64,000 nt of DNA, from positions 62,001 to 126,000 of the forward strand of contig NZ_JBAWSY010000007.1 of assembly GCF_037104765.1 (NCBI RefSeq), written 5' to 3'. Below, one piece after another: positions 26,140-33,859 of this stretch; the stretch's first letter is position 1; each line of letters opens with the position of its first letter. Source of the DNA: Psychrobacillus mangrovi (GTDB lineage: Bacteria > Bacillota > Bacilli > Bacillales_A > Planococcaceae). The notes beneath the pieces were generated by a model that ran no database searches, was not told the origin of the DNA, and was given only the letters and a program-made list of their open reading frames with translations. The translations under genes were made by a program, and so were the position numbers.

Positions 26140-26694
26140 TTGAAGAAAATTCTTGGATCACTCATAATCACAATCGTACTATTAGTCAGCGGAGTAACAC
26201 AAGGCTTCGCAGCTACTACCGTTCATACGGTAAATAAAGGCGAAACATTATATTCGATTTCCAAAAAGTATAAAGTATCAATTGACAATCTAAAGTCATG
26301 GAATAACTTAAAATCAGATAGTATCAAAGTAAAACAAAAGCTTAAAATAACAGGCAAGGAAAAAACAAAAAATCCTTCCAGATCCGATTCAGAGGACAAA
26401 GTCACAAAAGAAATAGTTGTATCGGCTAGTGCTTTCACTGCAAATTGCAATGGCTGCTCCGGTGTAACAAGCACTGGAATAAACTTAAAGCGTAATCCAG
26501 ACATAAAGGTAATCGCAGTAGATCCAGATGTAATCAAGCTTGGCACAAAAGTGTATGTAGAAGGCTATGGCTATGCTATTGCTGGCGATACAGGTAGCGC
26601 AATTAAGGGAAACAAAATTGATGTATTTTTCTCTTCTAAAAAAGAAGCATATAAATGGGGCCGTAAATCTGTAACTATAAAAATATTAGAATAA
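26140..26694 (+). CDS. Secreted LysM-3D domain protein (YocH/YuiC-like)
   Basis: A 184-residue exported protein. Signal peptide 1-24 (cut after GFA), one LysM peptidoglycan-binding domain (about 27-71, HTVNKGETLYSISKKYKVS), a charged linker, then a 3D domain (about 92-184) with Asp residues in IAVDPDVI, AGDTGSAIKG and KIDVFF. 3D domains are lytic-transglycosylase-like (MltA fold), so it probably cleaves or remodels murein. The start is TTG after GGGGTAGAG. A terminator follows. Confidence 0.9.
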   Translation: MKKILGSLIITIVLLVSGVTQGFAATTVHTVNKGETLYSISKKYKVSIDNLKSWNNLKSDSIKVKQKLKITGKEKTKNPSRSDSEDKVTKEIVVSASAFTANCNGCSGVTSTGINLKRNPDIKVIAVDPDVIKLGTKVYVEGYGYAIAGDTGSAIKGNKIDVFFSSKKEAYKWGRKSVTIKILE

Positions 26695-26702
26695 AATAAC
26701 TA

Positions 26703-26727
26703 CCAACTTTCTATAGAAGAAAGTTGG
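26703..26727 (+). terminator. Intrinsic terminator after LysM-3D gene
   Basis: CCAACTTTCT / AGAAAGTTGG with a 5-nt loop and seven T. Confidence 0.9.
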
Positions 26728-26732
26728 TTTTT

Positions 26733-27359
26733 TTATGGACAAAGAATAGCTTGGATTCCAGATATTACAGCTTTATAATAAGAGTTCTCGTGTGGAACGA
26801 AAGCATCTTTTTCAACTATTTTTATTAGAGGAATCCTTTCTCCAAAATCATTCAACTGGTATCCTTCGATCTCTATTGAAGAAACTTCATTTGTCCAGAG
26901 TGCTGCAAACTGCTTAAAATCTGCACGAACAATCCCTGAAACTTCCTCTACTTGAAGGTTAAAATCTTCGAAATTAATATTGTTATTATACATAAAGACA
27001 TTCGCTAACTCTTTATCTATAAGCTCACCCGTTGTTATGGAATAATCTATCACTCCAAGCGAAACGAACTCGTCAAAAGTTACTTCAATTCCAAGTTCTT
27101 CTTGTACTTCTCTTATCCCATCCACTACTTTTTCTGTAGCAAGTAAATGTCCAGCTGCCGTAATGTCTAGTAAGCTAGGATAATCTTTTTTATGATCACT
27201 ACGAATTTGTAAATATATATACTCTTTCCCTTCCTTCCTACTTATAAACCAACAATGAAACGTTTCATGCCACAATCCAAGTCGATGAACTTCTTCCCGA
27301 GTCGCCGTTCCTATCTCCAATCTATTTTCATCGAAAATCCTCAGCATCTCATTTTCCAT
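26733..27359 (-). CDS. Nudix hydrolase (YfcD/IDI-type)
   Basis: A 208-residue cytosolic Nudix protein. The box has its Gly-x5-Glu in GHLLATE and the catalytic helix REVQEELGI. The N-terminal FDENRLEIGTATREEVHR is typical of isopentenyl-isomerase-like Nudix enzymes that act on ADP-sugars or other nucleoside diphosphates. A frame from 27383 exists, but AAGGAGGG precedes the ATG at 27359. It is transcribed with the sense of the FusB-like gene but separated by a palindromic repeat. Confidence 0.88.
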   Translation of the reverse strand: MENEMLRIFDENRLEIGTATREEVHRLGLWHETFHCWFISRKEGKEYIYLQIRSDHKKDYPSLLDITAAGHLLATEKVVDGIREVQEELGIEVTFDEFVSLGVIDYSITTGELIDKELANVFMYNNNINFEDFNLQVEEVSGIVRADFKQFAALWTNEVSSIEIEGYQLNDFGERIPLIKIVEKDAFVPHENSYYKAVISGIQAILCP

Positions 27360-27394
27360 TGAATAACCCTCCTTATATGACAATTATATTACAA

Positions 27395-27455
27395 GTGCCT
27401 GGCACCAAAACAAACGTGAAAAACGTGAATGTTTAAATATTCACGTTTGTTTTGG
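27395..27455. repeat. GTGCCTGGCAC palindrome plus AAACAAACGTGAA hairpin
   Basis: GTGCCTGGCAC (27395-27405) abuts a hairpin with 16-bp arms (27405-27420 and 27440-27455, containing CAAAACAAACGTGAA). The same composite occurs at 29940-30038. It lies 14 bp beyond the FusB-like stop and may serve as its terminator. Confidence 0.65.
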
Positions 27456-27468
27456 TTTTATATACAAT

Positions 27469-28110
27469 TTAAAAACCCATAATTAATTCTACAAACTCAT
27501 TTAGTTTGTCATCGGAAACTATATTTTGATTGCATTTATGGCTGTCCTGGCAAATGTAGTTTCCTCTTTTAATATAGGCGTCCTGTGTTGCGCCTTTTAC
27601 GGCAGATGTAAACATACCAATCTCTTCAAAGCGATTACATAAAGCACATATTCCTTTTTTATTGGAATTTTTGTAGCCACCGGAAATTCCAACAAGCTTA
27701 CCATTGTGTTCGACAATCAAGAATTTTTTGTTTGACCCTTTGTCTAGCCAACCCAAATAAGATATTTCTTTAAAGTCTACTTCTTCTAATAAAGGTATTT
27801 TAAGCTTCTTTGCCTTAGGAAATAATTTTTTAATTGTTTGTTCTTTTATTTCCTTAAAAGGCACTATATAAGGTTTTGTTTGCTCTAAAAATCTTTCCAC
27901 ATCTGCTTTTTCTTTTACATCTACTATTGGATTTAGTAATTGTTTTTGTTCTTCATTTAATTCTTCAAACAATCCTAAAACTTTTTCAATCGTGAGTGAT
28001 TTCAATGCCTTTAATACAGCTTGATCGTTGACAGTTGCGTGGCCATTTATTAACGCTTGGGTTTGATTTTTTATAAAGTTATATTGATCACTTCTAATGA
28101 AAGGATTCAT
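27469..28110 (-). CDS. FusB/FusC-like EF-G-binding protein
   Basis: A cytosolic protein of about 213 residues with an N-terminal four-helix bundle (about 1-85) and a C-terminal zinc-finger domain: Cys pairs in CALCNRF and in YICQDSHKCNQ. These are the parts of FusB-type proteins, which bind elongation factor G and free it from ribosomes stalled by fusidic acid. Chromosomal homologues are common in Bacilli and may have a housekeeping ribosome-recycling role. The frame reaches 28140 (TTG), but an AGGA box at proper distance favours 28110 (or 28116). Resistance should not be assumed. Confidence 0.85.
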   Translation of the reverse strand: MNPFIRSDQYNFIKNQTQALINGHATVNDQAVLKALKSLTIEKVLGLFEELNEEQKQLLNPIVDVKEKADVERFLEQTKPYIVPFKEIKEQTIKKLFPKAKKLKIPLLEEVDFKEISYLGWLDKGSNKKFLIVEHNGKLVGISGGYKNSNKKGICALCNRFEEIGMFTSAVKGATQDAYIKRGNYICQDSHKCNQNIVSDDKLNEFVELIMGF

Positions 28111-28221
28111 TTCCATCCGTCCTATTCTCTTTTTTTTCAAGATCTTTTCTAGCTTATTGTAGCGGAAATACTTTTATTATAAATGGTAAAGATGGCTATG
28201 AAATATTGTCGCCATATAAAA

Positions 28222-28254
28222 AGCTGATAACCATGTAAAGAAGGATCATCAGCT
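28222..28254 (-). terminator. Terminator of the CD3324-like gene
   Basis: AGCTGAT / ATCAGCT stem; on the minus strand followed by TTTTTATATGG. Confidence 0.65.
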
Positions 28255-28260
28255 CATTTT

Positions 28261-28524
28261 TTATTTGGAATAAATGATTTTCTTCACAGTTTCAATAGAA
28301 AGAAAATGCTCTTTTGCAAGATGATTCATGGGAATCCCATTTTTATACGCTTGCTTAAGAAGGGCATTTCTTTCGTCAATACGCTTTCTTTCTCCAGAAA
28401 GCGCTCCCCACTGCTTGTAACTTTTTTCTTGTTTTGGAATATAAATTGTTTCCCCTTGGATATACTTTTGAATTTCCTTCACAAGCTCCTCAGGTAAAAC
28501 AGAATTTGCTTTTATATAGGTCAT
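28261..28524 (-). CDS. CD3324-family small helix-turn-helix protein
   Basis: An 87-residue protein with a C-terminal helix-turn-helix (MNHLAKEHFLSIETVKKIIY) and an N-terminal part rich in helices (LPEELVKEIQKYIQGE). The conserved middle QWGALSGERKRIDERN is typical of the CD3324 family, related to Mor-type activators. It probably binds DNA, targets unknown. AAGGAG precedes the ATG. Its 5' leader contains several hairpins (28571-28690). Confidence 0.8.
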   Translation of the reverse strand: MTYIKANSVLPEELVKEIQKYIQGETIYIPKQEKSYKQWGALSGERKRIDERNALLKQAYKNGIPMNHLAKEHFLSIETVKKIIYSK

Positions 28525-28570
28525 TGCGCTCGCTCCTTATTTTATGAACTTTAAATAAGGTGCAAAGCCA

Positions 28571-28695
28571 CAAGTTGAAATGGCGATGAAAAATTAATTA
28601 ATAAACTCCCCACGCAAAGTATCGCCTTTCCAAAATAGGCTTTGCATGAGACGCTGCGCTCTCTGGCAAGTTACTACTATTTGCCACTACCCTCA
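28571..28695 (-). other. Structured leader of unknown type
   Basis: On the minus strand three hairpins follow each other: TGGCAA/TTGCCA, GAGA/TCTC around GCGCAGCG, and GCAAAG/CTTTGC with an inner CCT..AGG. A further GCCA/TGGC pair lies closer to the gene. The segment is GC-rich for the region and non-coding. I could not match it to a riboswitch class. Confidence 0.35.
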
Positions 28696-28779
28696 CCCCC
28701 TTAGTAATCATCTTAATATATTCATATCACGATTACAAAACACATATAGTTTTAAGATGATAAGAAAATATAGTAACGG

Positions 28780-29916
28780 GTGGGTATAATCATAAAAAAA
28801 TTTACTATTTTATGCGTAGCTTTTTTAATTTCTCTTATTTTTAGCACAACCACTGGTCAAGCAGCAATTGAATCACATTATGTTGGATTTAATGATCAAT
28901 TATTAGATTTTAGTCATGTACAAGTTATCGGTGAAGATTCGAAAGTTCCACTTGAAGAAATAGCAGCATATTTAGACATTCCCTATGAAACAGAAAAAGG
29001 AATCACCTTTATACGAAAAAATGACTTTGAGATAAGTTATAACGAGAGCTCGAACATAACTACTAAAAATGGAACACCACTCAGTTGGGTTCCAATCGTC
29101 CAATTAGATGGAAAGCTATTCATAAGCGTTAAATTTATTGCTACAGAGATAGGATATAAAATTGAAAACTTTCCAAAACAGAAAACACAGCGAATCTATA
29201 GAGACGACTGGATTCATATGTCTCATGCAGATTATGAGAATTATTTAAACCAACAGCTGAAAACTAAACAAACACAGGCAAAGCCAACTAAAGCAACTAT
29301 TTACTTAACATTTGACGATGGACCAAATAAATTTACAACTCTTAACAATTCCACCTTAAAAAAATACAATGTCCCAGGTACTTTCTTCTTTCTAGGAAAC
29401 CATATGAAAAAGAACTCATCCATCGTAAAATCGGTCTTAAAAGACGGGCACTATATTGGAACACATAGCATGACTCATGATAAAACGAAAGTTTACCAAT
29501 CCGCAAATACCTTTATAAAAGAAATGAACGAAGGAACAAAACTAATAAAAGAAATGACTGGGTTGGATTCAAAACTCGTTCGAACCCCATATGGCAGTAA
29601 GCCTCATATAACAGCGGCAATGAAAGATGAATTAATTAAAAACAACTACAAACTATGGGATTGGGACGTAGATTCACAGGACTGGAAATACACAGATAAA
29701 CAAGCTGACCAAATCGTGAAGAACGTAAAAGTAGGAGTAGAAAAAGCCTATAAATCCGGAGATCGAGACATCATCATCCTGCTTCATGACAGAAGCCAAA
29801 CAACAAAAGCCCTCCCTCAGATAATCGAGTGGCTCCAAAAAGAAGGTTATACACTAAAAACATACGAACCCAAACAGCACATCGTCCAAAACTTCCTACA
29901 CGACAAATCTCTCTAA
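28780..29916 (+). CDS. Secreted polysaccharide deacetylase (CE4) with stalk domain
   Basis: A 378-residue exported enzyme with a signal peptide (about 5-29, ending GQA), a copper-amine-oxidase-like N-terminal stalk domain (about 35-130, VPLEEIAAYLDIPYE, FISVKFIATEIGY) and a NodB domain (about 165-370). CE4 motifs: TFDDGP (catalytic Asp and metal Asp), HSMTHD (metal His pair), RTPYGS, DWDVDSQDW and LLHD. It should deacetylate cell-wall or exopolymer amino sugars. Start is uncertain: GTG at 28780 has no ribosome site, while GGGTGGG seven bases before an ATA codon suggests an unusual start. Confidence 0.9.
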   Translation: MGIIIKKFTILCVAFLISLIFSTTTGQAAIESHYVGFNDQLLDFSHVQVIGEDSKVPLEEIAAYLDIPYETEKGITFIRKNDFEISYNESSNITTKNGTPLSWVPIVQLDGKLFISVKFIATEIGYKIENFPKQKTQRIYRDDWIHMSHADYENYLNQQLKTKQTQAKPTKATIYLTFDDGPNKFTTLNNSTLKKYNVPGTFFFLGNHMKKNSSIVKSVLKDGHYIGTHSMTHDKTKVYQSANTFIKEMNEGTKLIKEMTGLDSKLVRTPYGSKPHITAAMKDELIKNNYKLWDWDVDSQDWKYTDKQADQIVKNVKVGVEKAYKSGDRDIIILLHDRSQTTKALPQIIEWLQKEGYTLKTYEPKQHIVQNFLHDKSL

Positions 29917-29939
29917 CCAATTATTACAATAGTATTACT

Positions 29940-30038
29940 GGTGCCAGGCACCAAAACAAACATAACAAACATAACAATCGTGAAAAACGCGAAAAACGTG
30001 ATTAACATGAATGTTCGAAAATTCATGTTAATCACGTT
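29940..30038. repeat. GGTGCCAGGCACC palindrome plus long hairpin
   Basis: GGTGCCAGGCACC (29940-29952) is followed by AAAACAAAC tracts and an 18-bp hairpin (AACGTGATTAACATGAAT and complement, 29996-30038). It resembles 27395-27455 and lies just past the deacetylase stop. Confidence 0.65.
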
Positions 30039-30089
30039 TGTTTTACTAATTGAGAAAGTTTTCTACTCCTTAGTTTCATAGTTGTTTTT

Positions 30090-30335
30090 TTATTTACCGT
30101 TCTTTAATTGCTCTAGTAACCTTTGAACTTTATCTCTTTGGTCCATCGTCTCCTTTTCATGTTTTTCAATTTTATAGGAGTTCTCCAAAACGGTTATGGA
30201 CACAATATCTCCTTCTTCCAACGGTTCATTTATCTCTGAACGCGCCACGAGTAGGCTTTCAGTTTCATTTGGGTGCTTTAAAAATACCGCGTGTTCCCCT
30301 TCGAATCGATCTAAGGTGTACTTATTTGACCTCAC
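30090..30335 (-). CDS. DUF3006 domain protein
   Basis: An 81-residue cytosolic protein with the DUF3006 pattern: YTLDRFEGEHAVFL, then EGDIVSITVLENSY and a basic helical tail. DUF3006 genes commonly sit beside ComEC/Rec2-type metallo-beta-lactamase proteins, as here: its start overlaps the end of that gene by 14 bp. Function unknown; it may bind a ligand of the hydrolase. Confidence 0.85.
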   Translation of the reverse strand: MRSNKYTLDRFEGEHAVFLKHPNETESLLVARSEINEPLEEGDIVSITVLENSYKIEKHEKETMDQRDKVQRLLEQLKNGK

Positions 30336-31536
30336 TTATAACCTCTCCCTTCTCATTAAACAAGCTAGCTGCATCCCCATCGTTTCTCCAAATTTGCCTT
30401 TTTGTCCATTGAAGGAATCCTTGACCCTCCTTCGCGTCTGGGCCACTTGTGATATAGATGGTTTTCCCAGCATCTAGAACAATTTTTGGAAACTTATATA
30501 CTTGATTGCCTTCGATCGATGTAAGTTCCCAGTCTTTTAAATTTACCGCTTCACCCCCGGTATTTGTTATACCCACAGTCTCTCCTTGCAAGTCCTTGCT
30601 TGATATGATGATGGATGGCGTGGATACAGTTTTCTTTGCTTCCACATGTTCTGGACTGTCTTGTGCGGAAACAGAATAATCAACTCCGTTAGTCGTTACT
30701 ACAATATTACCTACTTCCGCTGTGGAATAAGCTTGGGAGTTTATTTTCTTAATATGGTTTACAACTTCTTGTTTTGGATGACCATAGGAGTTATCTTTTC
30801 CATAGCTTAAGATCGTAACTTCTGGTTTAACTTCACGAATAAACGCCTCCGAAGTACTAGTGTCGGACCCATGATGTCCGGCTTTCAAAAAAGTAGAATG
30901 CAGATTGTATTGTTGCATCATGCTTTTTTCAACCCCCATATCCGCATCACCTGTTAAAAGAAATGAAATTTCTCCGTATTGTACTTTCAACACAATAGAA
31001 GCTTCATTGTTATCATTCGATTCCTCTCCTACATTTAAAACGGTAATATCCAAATTGGAATCTAATGAAATTTTATCCCCTTTACTTGGCACGATAAATG
31101 GGATGTTCTTATCAGCGATAAGCTGGAGCATATTTTCATATGTTTGCGATGTATGTACTTTTCCTGAATCTACAAAGTGTTTAATGGAAATTGAATTTAA
31201 CACAGCAAGAAGTCCACCAATATGATCGGCATCCGGATGAGTTGCGACGACATAATCTAACTTCTCTACTCCCTGATTACGTAAATAATTTACTACTTCT
31301 TTACCTGAGTCTTTCTTGCCCCCATCTATTAACATCGTTTTTCCTTCCGGTGATTGTATAAAAATAGAGTCACCTTGCCCTACATCAATAAAATGGACAC
31401 TCATTTCTTTCCCAGAGGTTATTTTAGCGGCAGATGTTTCCACTTTCGTTTCAGTTTTTTCAGATTGTATTTCGGAAGTGCAGCCACATATAATAAAAAT
31501 CATGCATGCACTGAGAATTGCAAAAAAATGTTTCAT
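30322..31536 (-). CDS. ComEC/Rec2-type metallo-beta-lactamase lipoprotein with lamin-tail domain
   Basis: An exported lipoprotein of about 404 residues. A signal peptide ends at the lipobox IICGC. The hydrolase domain (about 40-290) has FIDVGQGDS, the zinc motif THPDADHIGG, LLTGDAD and GHHGSDTST, matching the C-terminal nuclease-like domain of ComEC. A lamin-tail domain (about 310-400, IITNTGGEAVNLKDWEL type) ends the protein. It may degrade extracellular DNA or another phosphodiester. The frame reaches 31578, but AAGGAAGG precedes the ATG at 31536. Confidence 0.87.
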   Translation of the reverse strand: MKHFFAILSACMIFIICGCTSEIQSEKTETKVETSAAKITSGKEMSVHFIDVGQGDSIFIQSPEGKTMLIDGGKKDSGKEVVNYLRNQGVEKLDYVVATHPDADHIGGLLAVLNSISIKHFVDSGKVHTSQTYENMLQLIADKNIPFIVPSKGDKISLDSNLDITVLNVGEESNDNNEASIVLKVQYGEISFLLTGDADMGVEKSMMQQYNLHSTFLKAGHHGSDTSTSEAFIREVKPEVTILSYGKDNSYGHPKQEVVNHIKKINSQAYSTAEVGNIVVTTNGVDYSVSAQDSPEHVEAKKTVSTPSIIISSKDLQGETVGITNTGGEAVNLKDWELTSIEGNQVYKFPKIVLDAGKTIYITSGPDAKEGQGFLQWTKRQIWRNDGDAASLFNEKGEVISEVK

Positions 31537-31606
31537 TTTAAAACCTTCCTTTTTTAATACTGTTTCCAATTTTAACATAGAAATAGATACTAGATTTCTA
31601 TTTCCC

Positions 31607-31635
31607 TTGACATATGCCGACCCCTGTCATAGAAT
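31607..31635 (+). promoter_or_regulatory. Sigma-A promoter of queT
   Basis: Consensus TTGACA (31607-31612), a 17-bp spacer and TAGAAT (31630-31635), placing the transcript start about 15 nt before the preQ1 aptamer. Confidence 0.85.
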
Positions 31636-31657
31636 TAGCAATTGTGATTTATCAAAC

Positions 31658-31695
31658 GTGGTTCGTGAACCTCCCACTTTAAAAAACTAAGGAGA
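31658..31695 (+). promoter_or_regulatory. PreQ1-I riboswitch
   Basis: GTGG, the loop TTCGTGAACCTC, CCAC, then the A-rich tail TTTAAAAAACTAAGGAG. The tail contains the conserved ACTAA that pairs with the loop, and directly runs into the ribosome site AAGGAG of queT. This architecture implies translational shut-off by preQ1. There is no separate terminator. Confidence 0.93.
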
Positions 31696-31703
31696 AATGA
31701 ATA

Positions 31704-32186
31704 ATGAAAATAAAAACACTTGCTACAAGCGGTATTATTGCCGCTTTATATGTTGCAGTATCTTTACTGGTGGCACCTTTAGCATTTGGAGCAATACAGT
31801 TCCGTATAGCTGAAATGTTTAATCACCTAATCGTTTTCAATAAAAAATATATTTTTGGTATTGTACTCGGCGTATTTGTGACTAATCTGTTTTCCCCACT
31901 CGGTTTATATGATTTAACTTTTGGGGTAGCACATTCGATTATCACTTTATCCATCACAATTTTTGCTTCCAAGTATATCAAAGGTCATATTCCTCGTATG
32001 ATATTCAATACATTGATCTTTACTGTAACAATGTTTATCATTGCAGTTGAATTAAACCTTGCATTGGAGCTTCCTTTCTTATATACATGGCTTACTGTTG
32101 CAGTTGGTGAGTTTGTCGTATTAGCTATAGGTATTCCTATAATAGCTGCTTTAAATAAACGTTTGAACTTTAAATCACTGATGTAG
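31704..32186 (+). CDS. queT: QueT family queuosine-precursor transporter
   Basis: A 160-residue membrane protein with about five helices, the S component of an ECF-type vitamin transporter. The N-terminal LATSGIIAALYVAVSLL and central FGAIQFRIAEMFN motif fit QueT. The preQ1-I riboswitch directly upstream strongly supports transport of a queuosine precursor (preQ0/preQ1 or queuine). The shared ECF ATPase/T components are elsewhere. A terminator follows. Confidence 0.94.
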   Translation: MKIKTLATSGIIAALYVAVSLLVAPLAFGAIQFRIAEMFNHLIVFNKKYIFGIVLGVFVTNLFSPLGLYDLTFGVAHSIITLSITIFASKYIKGHIPRMIFNTLIFTVTMFIIAVELNLALELPFLYTWLTVAVGEFVVLAIGIPIIAALNKRLNFKSLM

Positions 32187-32195
32187 GAAATATAT

Positions 32196-32247
32196 AGAGG
32201 GTGCCTCAAAATAGGTCGTTAAAAACGACTTTTTGAAGTCACCCTCT
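32196..32247 (+). terminator. Intrinsic terminator after queT
   Basis: AGAGGGTG.. / ..CACCCTCT long stem with inner GTCGTT/ACGAC pairing and a T-rich tail; convergent to the ABC operon and possibly shared. Confidence 0.8.
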
Positions 32248-32314
32248 TTCCTTTTTTGGGGTTTGTTCACTGATATGATTTGGATTAAATAACTACCTAC
32301 TAAAAAGATAATTA

Positions 32315-33208
32315 CTACTTATCGATTAACCCTTTTTCCACCAAGAAATCGCTTGCTACATCTTCCGCTTTATCTCCATCGATATCCACACGTGCATTCA
32401 TTTTCAGCATATCTTCTACAGATATTTTTCCTGCTAATTCATTCAGCACTTTTTCAAGTTCTGGAAATTTCTCTAAAGCTTCTAAACGAACGACTGGAGC
32501 AGCATCGTATTTAGGGAAAAACCCTAGATCATCTTCTGTTGTTTGTAAATCAAAACGTTCGATTCGGCCATCTGTTGTAAATGCAGGAATAATATCCACA
32601 TCTCCATTTTTCACTGCTTCATACATGAGGTTGGGGTCTAAACTTTCTGTTCTTGTGAATGTAAATGGGTACGAATTAATAAAGTCATCATACCCGTCTC
32701 CCTCACGTTCATAAAATGCATGAGGTGCTCCAAATACCATATTTCCAGTTCTCGAAACTTCCACAAGATCCGAATACGTTTTTGCATCATAATCTTTATC
32801 CTTGGCATAAGCGAGTGTGTAAGTATTCTCAAATCCAAGTGGGCTTAACCAAGTCGCTTGAAACTTTTCTTCATATCCTTTTTTAACTCTCTCTAAAACA
32901 CTTTCCGAGCTTTCACCGACTTCTGACTCTTCTTTCAGTACGTCCTTCAATCCTGTACCTGTATACTCCACGTACAAATCAATATCGCCTTTTTCTAAGG
33001 CGGGCGTCATAATCGCTACTTCCCCTAGCCCTTCTTTATACTCCACCTTATAGTCAGTCTTTTCCTCAATATACTGTCCTAATATTTGAGGTAGAATAAA
33101 CTGTTCCGTCCAAGGCTTACCACTTATCACGATTGCTTCCTCTGAGTCAGAACATGCCCCTAATAATAAGGAGGCTGCCATTCCAATGGTTAATAGTGTT
33201 TTTTTCAT
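32315..33208 (-). CDS. Osmoprotectant ABC transporter substrate-binding lipoprotein
   Basis: A 297-residue lipoprotein with lipobox LLGAC (Cys at about 19). The ProX/OpuCC-type binding fold shows KPWTEQFILPQILGQYIE and DLYVEYTGTG. Ligands of this family are glycine betaine, choline, carnitine and similar compounds. It is the last gene of a three-gene operon, 6 bp after the permease gene. The family's aromatic cage cannot be read reliably, so the ligand is unassigned. Confidence 0.92.
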   Translation of the reverse strand: MKKTLLTIGMAASLLLGACSDSEEAIVISGKPWTEQFILPQILGQYIEEKTDYKVEYKEGLGEVAIMTPALEKGDIDLYVEYTGTGLKDVLKEESEVGESSESVLERVKKGYEEKFQATWLSPLGFENTYTLAYAKDKDYDAKTYSDLVEVSRTGNMVFGAPHAFYEREGDGYDDFINSYPFTFTRTESLDPNLMYEAVKNGDVDIIPAFTTDGRIERFDLQTTEDDLGFFPKYDAAPVVRLEALEKFPELEKVLNELAGKISVEDMLKMNARVDIDGDKAEDVASDFLVEKGLIDK

Positions 33209-33214
33209 TCCCGT

Positions 33215-33859
33215 TCATCCCCCTGTTTTCATTCCTTTTGGTGTAGCTTTTTTCTCAATCCATTTCAATGCAAAATCAAACAAAATAGCTAATAAAGCAA
33301 CTGGTAAAGCACCAGCTAGCACAAGAGAATTATTATATGACTGTAGCCCTCGATATATGACATCACCTAAGCCACCTGCTCCTACAAATGTTGCTAAAGT
33401 TGCTATTCCAACAGTTAACACAGTTGCCGTTCGAATACCCGCCATTATAAAAGGCAATGCCAAAGGGAATTCAATTTGCCACAAGAGCTGATTTTTAGTC
33501 ATCCCCATCCCTCTACCGGCTTCAATTATCGATCTATCAATACTAGTAACACCTGTATATGTATTACGTAAAATCGGTAAAAGTGCGTAGATTATCAAAG
33601 CAATTAATGCGGTTTTAGCACCAATCCCGATAAGCGGAACTAAAAAACCAAACAAGGCTAAACTAGGAATCGTTTGAAACACAGCAGTAATTCCGATTAT
33701 CGGTTCCGCAAACTTACGATACCTTGCAACGAAAATACCTAGTGGCAGTGCGATTGCAATGCCAATAGCAAGTGCAATAAAAGATAAATAGATATGTTGA
33801 ATAAAAGCCTCTTGTATTAAGTCAGATCTACTTTGAATGGTTTCTAAAAAGCTTTGCAT
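33215..33859 (-). CDS. Osmoprotectant ABC transporter permease
   Basis: A 214-residue inner-membrane permease with five or six helices and the ABC-importer EAA-like loop (EAGRGMGMTKNQLLWQIEFPLA). It starts directly after the ATPase stop (TAG-ATG). Only one permease gene is present, unlike the four-gene opuB/opuC operons of B. subtilis; the complex probably uses a homodimer of this subunit. Confidence 0.93.
   Translation of the reverse strand: MQSFLETIQSRSDLIQEAFIQHIYLSFIALAIGIAIALPLGIFVARYRKFAEPIIGITAVFQTIPSLALFGFLVPLIGIGAKTALIALIIYALLPILRNTYTGVTSIDRSIIEAGRGMGMTKNQLLWQIEFPLALPFIMAGIRTATVLTVGIATLATFVGAGGLGDVIYRGLQSYNNSLVLAGALPVALLAILFDFALKWIEKKATPKGMKTGG

Noticed and set aside
27469..28110. 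Calling the FusB-like protein an acquired fusidic acid resistance gene
   Set aside because: Base composition and context are chromosomal and homologues are widespread in Bacilli; resistance cannot be inferred.
28545..28700. c-di-GMP-I riboswitch before the CD3324-like gene or deacetylase
   Set aside because: GCAAAG boxes are suggestive but the conserved GACGCAAAGCC and GGTTACCG segments are absent.
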